Position numbers and translations under genes: made by a program. From JARBUG01 sp035628915 (lineage in GTDB: Bacteria; Bacillota; Sulfobacillia; Symbiobacteriales; Symbiobacteriaceae): a stretch of 64,000 nt of DNA. The notes under the pieces are model-generated. The model had not been told where the DNA came from and searched no databases. It worked only from the letters and a program-made list of their open reading frames with translations. Positions within the stretch are counted from its first letter, which is position 1. The number at the start of each line of letters is the position of its first letter. Shown here piece by piece: positions 16,819-25,234 of the stretch. The stretch is from positions 45,500-109,499 of the forward strand of contig DASPIW010000021.1 in NCBI GenBank assembly GCA_035628915.1. Direction: 5' to 3'.

Positions 16819-16855
16819 TTCGCTGGGAAATAAATGAACAGAACCTATAGGAAAA

Positions 16856-16884
16856 AGGGCGGTCGACACTGGGTCGGCCGCCCT
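16856..16884 (+). terminator. Hairpin after the peptide gene
   Basis: AGGGCGGTCGAC (16856-16867) pairs with GTCGGCCGCCCT (16873-16884) with one G-T pair. AAAAA precedes it and no T-run follows, so termination on the + strand is less certain. Confidence 0.5.
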
Positions 16885-16890
16885 AATCGC

Positions 16891-16916
16891 GTCTGCAGAC
16901 CTCAGGCAGATATAAT
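16891..16916 (+). promoter_or_regulatory. Putative promoter and operator ahead of the GntR-PTS operon
   Basis: TATAAT (16911-16916) is a perfect -10. The -35 region overlaps the 10-base palindrome GTCTGCAGAC (16891-16900), which fits the GT-N6-AC form of GntR/HutC operators. This suggests autoregulation by the product of the next gene. No clear -35 hexamer is seen. Confidence 0.45.
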
Positions 16917-17036
16917 AATGCGCCTCACGAACTATAAGAAGATTGAATTGTCATTATGCAGGAATTCGCCCAAGTATCGAAAAACATTGGCGACGATCGC
17001 TCAAATCGTCAGATGTCAGACAAGGGGGCGGCTGCC

Positions 17037-17777
17037 ATGCTGGGAGAGCGTGACCGTACGCCGCTTTACCGCCTGGTCGCGGATGAGATCCGGCAGGGCA
17101 TCAAGGCCGGCACCTGGCAGCAGGGGCAGAAGCTGCCTTCCGAGCCGCAGTTGGCCCGTGAATATGCCGTCAGCCGTGCGACTGTTCGGGAGGCGCTCCG
17201 CTGCCTGGAGCAGGAAGGCGTCGTTCAGGCCCGCCACGGCAACGGTACCTTTGTGGCGCAGCCCGCGCAGATGCTGCAGGTGGGCATCGACTCGCTCTAC
17301 AGCCTTACGGATGCGATCCGCCTGCAGGGCCGGTCGCCCGGCACCAGTGAGGCCGTCTTCCGCACAGTTGTCCTTTCCGGCGAGTTTGCCTTGCGCTTCC
17401 ACCTCCCGCCTGACGCCGCGGAGACGGCTCACGTCATCGCACGGACACGGCTGGCGGACGGACAGCCCGTGGCTTTTTCGCAGGATACGGTGCCCAGCCG
17501 CTATTTGCCAGGGGAGTGGCAGGAACGGGTCCGTTACGACTCGCTCTTCAACCTGCTGCTGGAGTCGGGCCGCCGGCTCTCGTTTGCGACGACCCAGCTT
17601 TCCGCCGTCGAGGCGCCCGACGCCGTGGCCGAGCGCCTGGACGTCAAGCCGGGCCGCCCGCTGCTGATGATGCGGGAAATCGTCTGCGACAGCTCTGGCC
17701 AGCCGATTGTCTGTTCCGAAGACTTCTACCGCACCGACCGCATCGAGGTCAGCGTTGTGCGCCGCCGGACCGGATAA
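17037..17777 (+). CDS. GntR-family regulator, HutC subfamily (UTRA domain)
   Basis: The ATG at 17037 has AAGGGGG 8 bases upstream and gives 246 residues; longer in-frame starts lack an RBS. The N-terminal winged helix is classic GntR: TPLYRLVADEIRQGIKAGTW, KLPSEPQLAREYAVSRATVR, then VVQARHGNGTFVA. The C-terminal half is a UTRA effector domain (IARTRLADGQPVAFSQDTVP, RPLLMMREIVCDSSGQPI, ending in a strand for dimerisation). HutC-type regulators are usually repressors released by a sugar phosphate or similar metabolite. Position at the head of the PTS operon indicates that it controls that operon. The inducer is probably a phosphorylated intermediate of it. Confidence 0.9.
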   Translation: MLGERDRTPLYRLVADEIRQGIKAGTWQQGQKLPSEPQLAREYAVSRATVREALRCLEQEGVVQARHGNGTFVAQPAQMLQVGIDSLYSLTDAIRLQGRSPGTSEAVFRTVVLSGEFALRFHLPPDAAETAHVIARTRLADGQPVAFSQDTVPSRYLPGEWQERVRYDSLFNLLLESGRRLSFATTQLSAVEAPDAVAERLDVKPGRPLLMMREIVCDSSGQPIVCSEDFYRTDRIEVSVVRRRTG

Positions 17778-17861
17778 GGAGGTGGTTCACCCGAGCAGAG
17801 CGGTTGCTGAGAGCGCGCCGGAAAGCGAACGGACTCAAGGAAAGTGAGGGGAAAGATCGAG

Positions 17862-18614
17862 ATGGAAGGGTACGGAATCGGAACTGCACTGGTTCTGGCA
17901 ATCTGGGCTTATGTATCGATTGTACTTGTACTGGGCCCCGGACTCTGGCTGGGCGAGGCGCTGGTCGCAGGCGCCGTTACCGGCCTGGTGGTCGGGGACG
18001 TGACCGTGGGTCTCCAGATCGGCGCTACCCTGACCCTGATGTCCCTCGGCATGTGGACCTATGGCGGTGCCACCATGCCTGACTTCATGACCGGCGCCAT
18101 CCTCGGCACGGCGGTAGCTGCTCTGAAGGGCGGCGACGGCGCCCTCGAGGCGGGCCTTGCGATCGCCATTCCGGCCTCCATCCTCATGACCCAGTTGGAC
18201 GTGCTGGGTCGCGCCGTCACCACCGTCTTCATCCATGGCGCCGACCGTGCCCTCGAAAAGGGGAGCATCAAGGGCATCACCAACATGCATCTCTGGGGCC
18301 AGCTTCCGTGGGGCCTCACCCGCGCCATTCCGGTCTTCCTGGCGGTCTGGCTGGGCGCCGGACCCGTCCAGGCGTTGATCGACTCAATGCCGCAGTGGTT
18401 CATGACCGGCATGACTGTCACCGGCCGGCTGCTCCCCGCCCTGGGCTTTGCCCTGCTCCTGAACCAACTGCCCATTAAGAAGTACTGGCCCTTCCTGCTG
18501 ATCGGTTTCGTGATGTGGGCCTACCTCAAGGTACCCGTCACAGGTATTGCAATCATGGCGGCCGCCGTCGGCTCGCTGTACATCGCCCTGAAGGGGGTGC
18601 GGGCTAATGGCTAG
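17862..18614 (+). CDS. Mannose-family PTS permease, EIIC subunit
   Basis: The 250-residue integral membrane protein starts at the ATG at 17862, after GAGGGG. The sequence has the EIIC-Man signature, including VAGAVTGLVVGDVTVGLQIG, LTLMSLGMWTYGGATMPD and GLAIAIPASILMTQLDVLGR, and repeated glycine-rich membrane segments. It forms the sugar channel together with EIID and passes the sugar to EIIB for phosphorylation. It overlaps the EIID gene by 8 bases. The substrate cannot be read from sequence; mannose-family systems import hexoses, amino sugars, and sugar-amine or sugar-acid conjugates. Confidence 0.93.
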   Translation: MEGYGIGTALVLAIWAYVSIVLVLGPGLWLGEALVAGAVTGLVVGDVTVGLQIGATLTLMSLGMWTYGGATMPDFMTGAILGTAVAALKGGDGALEAGLAIAIPASILMTQLDVLGRAVTTVFIHGADRALEKGSIKGITNMHLWGQLPWGLTRAIPVFLAVWLGAGPVQALIDSMPQWFMTGMTVTGRLLPALGFALLLNQLPIKKYWPFLLIGFVMWAYLKVPVTGIAIMAAAVGSLYIALKGVRANG

Positions 18615-19461
18615 CGCTGCAAAGAGCGTCGGCTCTACCCCGGTCAGCGATCAGGTGACGAAGAAGGATATCCAGCGGGCCATGTGGCGGCACATCATCA
18701 CGCTGCAGTGGTCCTGGAACTACGAACGGATGCAGGCGCTGGGCTGGCTGTGGTCCATGCTGCCCATCCTGACGAAGGTCCATAAGAACCCGGAGAAGTT
18801 GAAGGAGGCCATGCGCCGCAACATCAACTTCTACAACACCAACCCGGTGGTCGGCTCGCCCGCCATCTTCGGGGCCGCCGTGGCCATGGAAGAGGCCAAC
18901 AACGGCGAAGTGGCCGACTCACTCAAGGTCGGCCTGATGGGCCCCTTTGCGGGCATAGGCGACACGATCATGGCGATCCTGGTCCGGCCGATCGTGGCCG
19001 TGATCGCGGCCGCCTGGGCCATGAGCGGCTCCGTAGGCGGCGCCTGGCTGATGTTCCTCGTCGGCGTTGCCTTCATCGCGACGATGCCCTGGCAGTTTAA
19101 CGTCGGGTACAAGCAGGGCATCAACATGGTGCATGAAGTGGCCACAGGCGGGAAGATCAACCAGATCACCGAGGCGGCCACCGTCATGGGCCTGATCGTC
19201 ATCGGCGGCTTTGTGCCTTCGATTATGGCAGGCGTGAAGACACCGCTCAAGTTCGTGCGCACCCTGGATGTCCAGGGCAAGGCGACGGAGAAGGTCGTCG
19301 AGGTCCAGGCGGTGCTGGATCAGATCGTCCCGTTCCTGTTGCCCGTCGCGATCCTCGGGTTCGCCTACTGGCTGATCCGCAGCCGCAAGCTCTCGCCGGT
19401 TTGGGTGCTGCTGATCCTGACGGCTCTCGCGTTCGTCGGCAGCGCACTGCACCTGCTGTAA
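18607..19461 (+). CDS. Mannose-family PTS permease, EIID subunit
   Basis: The 284-residue protein has the EIID-Man landmarks: QWSWNYERMQALGWLWSMLP at the N-terminus, INFYNTNPVVGSPAIFGAAV, then KVGLMGPFAGIGDTIMAILV and a hydrophobic C-terminus with three or four membrane spans. EIID exists only in the mannose family and, with EIIC, forms the membrane part of the transporter. Its start lies within the end of the EIIC gene. A very strong hairpin follows its stop. Confidence 0.94.
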   Translation: MASAAKSVGSTPVSDQVTKKDIQRAMWRHIITLQWSWNYERMQALGWLWSMLPILTKVHKNPEKLKEAMRRNINFYNTNPVVGSPAIFGAAVAMEEANNGEVADSLKVGLMGPFAGIGDTIMAILVRPIVAVIAAAWAMSGSVGGAWLMFLVGVAFIATMPWQFNVGYKQGINMVHEVATGGKINQITEAATVMGLIVIGGFVPSIMAGVKTPLKFVRTLDVQGKATEKVVEVQAVLDQIVPFLLPVAILGFAYWLIRSRKLSPVWVLLILTALAFVGSALHLL

Positions 19462-19472
19462 GACCCGGATAC

Positions 19473-19502
19473 GCCCGGTGGGGTGGCACCACCCCACCGG
19501 GC
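19473..19502 (+). promoter_or_regulatory. Perfect 14-bp intercistronic hairpin between EIID and EIIA
   Basis: GCCCGGTGGGGTGG (19473-19486) and CCACCCCACCGGGC (19489-19502) form a perfect stem with almost no loop. There is no T-run after it and the operon continues, so it is more likely a stabilising or processing structure or a partial attenuator that sets the ratio of membrane to soluble subunits. Confidence 0.7.
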
Positions 19503-19533
19503 CTCCCATTTACCCGAAGGGCGTGATCGACGC

Positions 19534-19938
19534 ATGGCAGATCAGGCACCGGTGGGGCTGGTGCTGGCATCGCACGCAACGCTGGCGCAGGGGCTGCGCG
19601 CTGCCGCCGAGATGATCGCGGGGCCGCAGGAGCACCTGGCCGTGGTGCCGCTGGGGCCCGCTGAAAACCTTGATGAGTACCGGGCAAAGCTGGAGGCCGC
19701 CGCCCGGGAGGTGGACACCGGCCGGGGCGTACTGGTGCTGGTGGACCTGTTTGGCGGCAGCCCCGGGAACACCGCGGCCTACCTGGTCAGCGACCAGGTA
19801 GAGGTGGTGGGGGGCGCCAGCCTGCCCATGCTGCTGGAAGTGTTGATGGCCCGGGCAGCCGCTTCGCCGGACGAACTGGCCGTTCTGGCCGCCCGTGCCG
19901 GCCGGGAGGCGACCATTCGGTTCAAGGAGATCCTTTGA
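19534..19938 (+). CDS. Mannose-family PTS EIIA subunit
   Basis: The 134-residue soluble protein begins at the ATG at 19534 after GAAGGG. The N-terminal GLVLASHATLAQGL holds the phosphorylated His14 in the SH motif expected near residue 10 of EIIA-Man. LVLVDLFGGSPGNTAA is the second family block. It takes phosphate from HPr-His-P and passes it to EIIB. Here EIIA is a separate gene, as in the Lev and Gfr systems, not an EIIAB fusion. Confidence 0.92.
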   Translation: MADQAPVGLVLASHATLAQGLRAAAEMIAGPQEHLAVVPLGPAENLDEYRAKLEAAAREVDTGRGVLVLVDLFGGSPGNTAAYLVSDQVEVVGGASLPMLLEVLMARAAASPDELAVLAARAGREATIRFKEIL

Positions 19939-19961
19939 GCACTTGACGGGAGGGTACCTGC

Positions 19962-20453
19962 ATGACGGTCATTCACATGCGCATTGACAACCGCCTCATT
20001 CACGGCCAGGTCACGGTGAGTTGGGTCAACAGTATGGCCGCCAATCACATGATCGTCTGCAACGACAAGGTGGCGGTGGATCCCATTCAGAAGATTATGC
20101 TGCCCCAGGCGGCGCGCGGCGTAAGGACCTCGGTGCTGTCGATCAAGGACACGCTGCAGTACTGCGCATCGCCCGAAGGGCAGCCGGAGCAGATCCTGCT
20201 GATCGCCAAGTTCCCGGCGGACGGTCTGGCCTTGCTGGAGGGCGGGCTGCAGCCAAAGGAGATCAACGTGGGCAATCAGGCGCCCATCGGCGGAACGCAG
20301 TTCAAAATGGTGACCAACACCATCGCCGTGACCGCAGATGATGCCGCCAAATACCGGGCCATTGCCGAGAAGGGCTACCGGCTCACCTATAAGATGATGC
20401 CATCCGACTCCGCCGGCGACTTCCTGCAATTGCTGGCGAAGAAGGGGTTCTGA
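19962..20453 (+). CDS. Mannose-family PTS EIIB subunit
   Basis: The 163-residue protein has the EIIB-Man active site RIDNRLIHGQVTVSW with the phosphorylated His14, followed by IVCNDKVAVDPIQKIMLPQA and VGNQAPIGGTQFKMV. The RBS GGGAGGG precedes the ATG. EIIB phosphorylates the sugar as it passes through EIIC-EIID. The gene lies 24 bases after EIIA and 4 bases before the ceramidase-like gene, so it belongs to the same transcript. Confidence 0.94.
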   Translation: MTVIHMRIDNRLIHGQVTVSWVNSMAANHMIVCNDKVAVDPIQKIMLPQAARGVRTSVLSIKDTLQYCASPEGQPEQILLIAKFPADGLALLEGGLQPKEINVGNQAPIGGTQFKMVTNTIAVTADDAAKYRAIAEKGYRLTYKMMPSDSAGDFLQLLAKKGF

Positions 20454-20456
20454 ACG

Positions 20457-21758
20457 ATGCGGCTCGGAAAGGCGGTTCGTACGATTACGCCGCCGCCGGG
20501 GCTCGCCATGGGTGGATACGCCGCCCGGCAGGGGGCGGCCGAGGGCGCCCATGATCCGCTGACCGTGCGGGCCCTGGTCCTGGAGGAGGCAGGCGTCAAG
20601 GCGGCGCTGCTGGTCGCTGACCTGCTCATGTTTCCCGGGAAGCAAGCCCTGGCCATCCGCCGGAAGGCGGCCAAGGCCGCCGGCCTGTCACCGGATGATG
20701 TGATCGTCGCGGCTACGCATACGCATTCCGGCCCTGTCACCTTCGATCTGCCGGAGCTGGGGGGGCCGGCTGACCATGCGTTCGTCGAGGCGGTCCATGA
20801 GGCCATCGCCGCCTGCGCAGCAGAGGCGGCGGCCCGGCTGGAGCCCGTGCGGGTTGGCTGGGGCCGGGCGCCGGTGACGGGCGTCGGCGCCGTGCGCCGT
20901 GCTACGGGCGGGCGCCCCGCCGCCGTGCAGGACGCCGGCGGCGTTACCGTTGTCGCCTTCTCCGCCCCCTCCGGTGCGCTGGCGGCGGTGCTCATGCACT
21001 ACGCCTGCCACCCCACGGTGCTGGGGGCCGACAACCGCCAGTACTCCGCCGATTTGCTGGGAGCGGCCCGGGCCGCCCTGGAAGCGGAGCTGGGGGGCCG
21101 GGTGCCGGTGGTGGCCATCAACGGCGCCTGCGGCGATGTATCCACGCGTTTTACGCGGCGGTCGCAGACCTTTGACGAACTGGACCGCCTGGGTAAGGTC
21201 GTGGCCGCTGCGGCCATGCGAGCCTTGTCCCACATACGGCGGTTCGAAATGCCGGCCGGCGGTCTGCGGATGAGTTCCGCGCGGGTCGACCTGCCGGTGC
21301 GGTCACTGCCGTCCCCGGCTGAGGCGCTGGCGGCGGTTGCGGCTGCGGAGGCAGAGCTGAAGCGGGTGGCGGCGGATCCGTCTGCCGACCCGGCGGCCCT
21401 CCGTTTGGCGCGGGTCGCCCTGGAAGGAGCGCAGGTACAGGCCCAGTTGGCCGGTACCCGGCCTGAAGGGCTCAAGCCGGAAGCGGTGGCCAGTCTGACT
21501 GCCCTGCGGTTCGGCGACTGCGGCTTGGTGACGGTGCCCGGGGAGCTGTTCCACGCCCTGGGTGAGGCGACCCAGCGCGAGGCCGGCCTGCCCTGCTGCA
21601 TCGTCGTCGGGTACGCCAATGGCCATGTGGGTTACATTCCGGATGATGCCGCGTACGACGAGGGGGGCTATGAAGTGCTCTCCTCGCACCTGGAGCGGGG
21701 CGCGGGCCGGGACCTCGCTTATGCGGCCGCGGCGCTCCTCTGGTCGCTTGAATCGTAA
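20457..21758 (+). CDS. Cytosolic neutral/alkaline ceramidase-like amidohydrolase
   Basis: The protein has 433 residues. Zinc-amidase landmarks of the neutral ceramidase N-terminal domain are in order: GGYAARQG, ATHTHSGP (His ligands), YACHPTVLG (His ligand), NGACGDVSTRF (the GDVS block with the catalytic Ser), VPGELFHALGE (Glu ligand) and VGYANGHVGYIPDDAAY (Tyr). It has no signal peptide and lacks the C-terminal domain of secreted ceramidases, so it should act in the cytosol. Its place between EIIB and three SIS genes suggests that it cuts an amide, such as an N-acyl group, from a sugar brought in by the PTS. That role is inference. Confidence 0.8.
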   Translation: MRLGKAVRTITPPPGLAMGGYAARQGAAEGAHDPLTVRALVLEEAGVKAALLVADLLMFPGKQALAIRRKAAKAAGLSPDDVIVAATHTHSGPVTFDLPELGGPADHAFVEAVHEAIAACAAEAAARLEPVRVGWGRAPVTGVGAVRRATGGRPAAVQDAGGVTVVAFSAPSGALAAVLMHYACHPTVLGADNRQYSADLLGAARAALEAELGGRVPVVAINGACGDVSTRFTRRSQTFDELDRLGKVVAAAAMRALSHIRRFEMPAGGLRMSSARVDLPVRSLPSPAEALAAVAAAEAELKRVAADPSADPAALRLARVALEGAQVQAQLAGTRPEGLKPEAVASLTALRFGDCGLVTVPGELFHALGEATQREAGLPCCIVVGYANGHVGYIPDDAAYDEGGYEVLSSHLERGAGRDLAYAAAALLWSLES

Positions 21759-21773
21759 GGAGGGCATCTCGTC

Positions 21774-22526
21774 ATGGTCACAGGATTGATTGATTCGTAT
21801 GGCGAAGCAGTATTTGCCATGCTCAAGAACCTGCTGAAGACCCAACACGCTGCCATTGCGGAGGCTGGCAGGTTTGGCGCGGCGGCAATCCGGAGCGGCG
21901 GGCTGATTCATACCTTCGGCACCGGCCACTCCCACTTGCTGGCCGAGGAGCTGTTTGACCGGGCGGGCGGCCTGCTGGCGGTCAACGCGATTTTGGAGCC
22001 ATCGCTGATGCTGCACGAAGGGATTCGCAAATCTACGCTGCTGGAGCGGATGCCCGGCCTGGCGGAACAGCTGCTGAGCGTTCAGCCCCTGCACGAAGGC
22101 GATCTCATGATTGTCGCCTCCAACTCGGGCCGCAACGCGGTGCCGGTGGAAGCGGCCCTGTACGCGCGGCACCGGGGGCTCCAGGTCGCGGCGGTTACCT
22201 CCGTCGCCCATTCGCAGAGCCAGCCACCGGTCCATTCCTCCGGCAAGCGGCTCTTCGAGGTGGCGGATATCGTGATTGACAACGGAGGCGTGCCGGGAGA
22301 CGGCGTGCTGGAGGTTCCGGGCGTACCCGTACGGGTCTGCGCCACTTCGACCGTGACCGGCGCCTTCATCATGCAGGCCGTTGCGGCGGCTGTCATCGAA
22401 AACCTGCAGGATCTGGGCGCCGACCTGCCCGTGCTGCAGAGCGCCAACGTTGAAGGCTACCGGGAGCACAACGATCGGATTACCGCCCTGTATGCCGACC
22501 AGCTGCGCCAGATCAAGGCGTATTAG
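21774..22526 (+). CDS. SIS-domain protein, UPF0309-like (first of three paralogues)
   Basis: The 250-residue protein is preceded by AAGGAGG. It shows a phosphosugar-binding SIS fold: HTFGTGHSHLLAEELFDRAG near residue 45, MIVASNSGRNAVPVEAAL near 120 (the Ser/Thr-rich phosphate loop), then VTSVAHSQ and FEVADIVIDNGG. SIS proteins isomerise or deaminate phosphosugars, or sense them. Two close paralogues follow directly. It belongs to the PTS operon and probably acts on the 6-phosphorylated sugar. Confidence 0.85.
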   Translation: MVTGLIDSYGEAVFAMLKNLLKTQHAAIAEAGRFGAAAIRSGGLIHTFGTGHSHLLAEELFDRAGGLLAVNAILEPSLMLHEGIRKSTLLERMPGLAEQLLSVQPLHEGDLMIVASNSGRNAVPVEAALYARHRGLQVAAVTSVAHSQSQPPVHSSGKRLFEVADIVIDNGGVPGDGVLEVPGVPVRVCATSTVTGAFIMQAVAAAVIENLQDLGADLPVLQSANVEGYREHNDRITALYADQLRQIKAY

Positions 22527-22601
22527 CCATGCGGATCGTGCCGAGGAGGCGGCGAGCCGGTTCGACCCGGACCGAAAGTCTGCCGTGTAGGAGGGCTCAG
22601 C

Positions 22602-23351
22602 TTGTCCGTATCATTGGAGGCGTTATTTGCCCAGGCACTGGAGCGTGTGGAGATCCTGAGAGCTACCCAGTCGGGCGCCATCCGCAACGCAGCCGAGCTG
22701 CTTGCGGGCCGGCTGCGGATGGGAGGCGTGGTGCATATCTTCGGGACGGGCCATTCGGTGGCGTTTGCCATGGAACTGGCGGGCCGGGCCGGCGGGCTGG
22801 TGCCCATGAATATCATCGCCCTGACCGACGTGTGCAGCCGGGGCGGGCGCCCCTGGTCGCTGCTCGCGGATCCCGCCCTGGAGCGGGACCCACAGTGGGC
22901 TCACGAGCTGCTTGCTCTGCACCACATTGAACCCGCCGATGCGTTCATCGTCGTCAGCAACTCCGGCCGCAACGGCTCCACCGTGGAGATGGCACTGGAA
23001 GCGAAGCGGCGGGGGCTGCCCCTGGTCATCGTCACATCGCTGGCGCACAGCCGGGAGGTGACGTCGCGCCACCCCAGCGGATTGCGCCTTTTCGAGATCG
23101 GCGACGTGGTGATCGACAACTGCGGGCCGTACGGGGACGCCCTGCTGGGCGACCCGCGCCTGGCGGGCTCCGTCTGCTCGGTCTCGTCGATTACCGGCGG
23201 TTTTATCGCACAGAGCCTTACCGCTGAGATCACCAGGTTGATGCTGGAGCAGGGCGAGGCGCCCCCGGTGCTGATCAGCGCGAACGTCGATGGCGCCGAT
23301 GAGCACAATCAGCGGGTGCGGCAGGGGTACGGCAACCGGATTTCCTGGTAG
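22602..23351 (+). CDS. SIS-domain protein, UPF0309-like (second paralogue)
   Basis: The start is TTG, with AGGAGGG about 8 bases upstream. The 249-residue product shares the FGTGHSVAFAMELAGRAGGL and VVSNSGRNGSTVEMALEAKR blocks with its neighbours. It is the most divergent of the three: the third position block reads GTGHSV in place of GTGHSH, and it has its own segment around TDVCSRGGRPWSLL. This suggests a different substrate pocket or a partner role in a heteromer. A 75-base gap separates it from the first SIS gene. Confidence 0.84.
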   Translation: MSVSLEALFAQALERVEILRATQSGAIRNAAELLAGRLRMGGVVHIFGTGHSVAFAMELAGRAGGLVPMNIIALTDVCSRGGRPWSLLADPALERDPQWAHELLALHHIEPADAFIVVSNSGRNGSTVEMALEAKRRGLPLVIVTSLAHSREVTSRHPSGLRLFEIGDVVIDNCGPYGDALLGDPRLAGSVCSVSSITGGFIAQSLTAEITRLMLEQGEAPPVLISANVDGADEHNQRVRQGYGNRISW

Positions 23352-23363
23352 GAGGCGGGCGGT

Positions 23364-24107
23364 ATGGCAACCGGCGTCATTGCACGTTTTGGCACCCTGA
23401 TTCACGACGTACTGCGGCAGATCGAAGCGACGCAGGCCCCGGCCATTGAGCAGGCGGCGGGTTGGGTCGCGGAGACCATCGCAGGGGATGGGATCGTGTA
23501 TACCTTTGGCACCGGCCATTCGCACTGCGTGGCCGAGGAAGTGGTCTACCGGGCCGGCGGGCTGGCGCCGGTGGATGCCATTTTGGAGCCCAGCATTACG
23601 GGCACGACCGACGTGGTGGCCAGCGAATTTATGGAACGGATCGAAGGCATCGCCACGGTCATCCTGCAGCACCGGCGCCTGACGCCGCGCGACCTGCTGA
23701 TCATCATCAGCAACTCGGGGCGCAACGGCTCCACGGTGGAGGCGGCCCTGACGGCCAAAGCGATGGGCGTCCGGACGGTGGCCGTTACAAGCCTCGCGTA
23801 TTCTCGCCAGACCAGCTCTCGCCATTCGTCGGGCAAGCGGCTCTGCGAGGTGGCTGATCTGGTCATTGACAACGGCGGGGTGCTCGGCGATGCAGCCCTG
23901 CATCTCGATGGGCTCGCACAGCCCGTGGGACCGACGTCGAACATGGCCGCCCTTTTCGTCATGCACAGCATGATGGCTCTGGCAGCCGAGAAGCTGATGG
24001 AGCGGGGCGTGGAGCCTCCAGTCTTCTGGAGCGGCAACCTGGACGGCGCCCGGGAGAAGAACCAGGCCCTCCTGGATCGCTACTGGGGAAGGATCAAAGT
24101 ATGGTAG
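23364..24107 (+). CDS. SIS-domain protein, UPF0309-like (third paralogue)
   Basis: The 247-residue protein starts after GGAGG. FGTGHSHCVAEEVVYRAGGL, IISNSGRNGSTVEAALTAKA and VTSLAYSRQTSSRHSSGKRL align well with the first paralogue, including the HSSGKRL segment that the second lacks in exact form. It overlaps the oxidoreductase gene by 7 bases. Like the others it lacks the tandem SIS layout of GlmS-type deglycases, so it should work as a homodimer or as a mixed oligomer with its paralogues. Confidence 0.85.
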   Translation: MATGVIARFGTLIHDVLRQIEATQAPAIEQAAGWVAETIAGDGIVYTFGTGHSHCVAEEVVYRAGGLAPVDAILEPSITGTTDVVASEFMERIEGIATVILQHRRLTPRDLLIIISNSGRNGSTVEAALTAKAMGVRTVAVTSLAYSRQTSSRHSSGKRLCEVADLVIDNGGVLGDAALHLDGLAQPVGPTSNMAALFVMHSMMALAAEKLMERGVEPPVFWSGNLDGAREKNQALLDRYWGRIKVW

Positions 24108-25234
24108 CGCCCCAGGTGCCCATTGGAGTTGGCATTGCGGGCTGGGGCGGCATCGCCCGGATCCATACGCTGGCCCTGCGCGCCCTGCCGGTGCTCTTTG
24201 CCGACCTGCCGTTTGATCTGTCCCTGGCGGCGGTCCAGTCGCGCAACCCGGAGCGGAAGCAGGAAGCCATCCGGCAGGCGGGGTTCGCCGCGGCGGTGGA
24301 GCGGGATGACGAACTGCTCAGGCTTGCGGACGCCGTCGACATCTGCACCCCGAACGCCCTGCATGCCCGGCTGGCCGTCGCCGCGTGGCGGGCGGGCAAG
24401 CCTGTCTACTGCGAGAAGCCGCTGGCCGAGAGCCTGGAGGCGGCAACAGCCATGCTGGACGCCTGGCGCAGCCTGCCGGCGCCGCCGCCTTCGCAGGTGG
24501 CCCTGGTGCTCCGGTTCTGGCCGGCCATGGCCCGGGCCAAGGATTGGATCGCGGCGGGCCATGTTGGGCGGATTCTCTCGTTCCGGGCCCGCATGGTGCA
24601 CGGCGGGTACCTCGACACAGCACGGCTCATGTCTTGGCGCCTTGACAAGGCGCTGGCAGGCGGCGGCGCCCTGGCGGACCTGGGCATCCATTTGATCGAC
24701 GCCGTTCAGTTCCTGCTGGGGCCCATTACCGACGCGTCGGCCCGGATGCGGACCTTTGTGACGGAGCGCCCCGTGAACCCGGGCGGTAGGGCGGCGCCGG
24801 TCACCGTCGACGACTGGGCGGAAGTGACCTGCACGCTGCCATCGGGCGCCGTGGGTACCATCGAGGCGACCCGGGCCGGCGACGGGCAGGAGGAGACGGT
24901 GCTCGAGCTTTTCGGCACCGAAGGGTCGCTGCGCATCTCCGGCGATGCGCCGTACTGGCCGCGCTGGTATGACCGGCGCCGTGGCGAACTCGTGGTGCGC
25001 GGCGGCGAGCCGGCGCCCGGTCCATACACCCAGGCGGTGCTCAGCGTCTGCCCGCCCGCGCGTCTCTCCATGGGTCCCATGGTGGATGCCCACCTGGGTT
25101 CGCTGCACTGGTGGCTGCGGCGGATTGCCCAGCCCGGCTGGGAGCAGCAGATGCCGCCGGTGGCCGCGGACCTTGCCGACGGCGCCGCGGCGCAGGCCAT
25201 CCTGCACCGCGCCTATGAGGCGGCACAGCAATGA
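24101..25234 (+). CDS. Gfo/Idh/MocA-family oxidoreductase
   Basis: The 377-residue protein has the N-terminal Rossmann motif VGIAGWGGIARIHTLAL, followed by DAVDICTPNALHARLAVAA and KPVYCEKPLAES, which contains the conserved EKP lysine. The C-terminal half has GGGALADLGIHLIDAVQF, the usual catalytic His block (DLGIHLID). The family oxidises or reduces sugars with NAD(P). Within this operon it should work on the dephosphorylated or deacylated sugar. It overlaps both neighbouring genes. Confidence 0.9.
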   Translation: MVAPQVPIGVGIAGWGGIARIHTLALRALPVLFADLPFDLSLAAVQSRNPERKQEAIRQAGFAAAVERDDELLRLADAVDICTPNALHARLAVAAWRAGKPVYCEKPLAESLEAATAMLDAWRSLPAPPPSQVALVLRFWPAMARAKDWIAAGHVGRILSFRARMVHGGYLDTARLMSWRLDKALAGGGALADLGIHLIDAVQFLLGPITDASARMRTFVTERPVNPGGRAAPVTVDDWAEVTCTLPSGAVGTIEATRAGDGQEETVLELFGTEGSLRISGDAPYWPRWYDRRRGELVVRGGEPAPGPYTQAVLSVCPPARLSMGPMVDAHLGSLHWWLRRIAQPGWEQQMPPVAADLADGAAAQAILHRAYEAAQQ

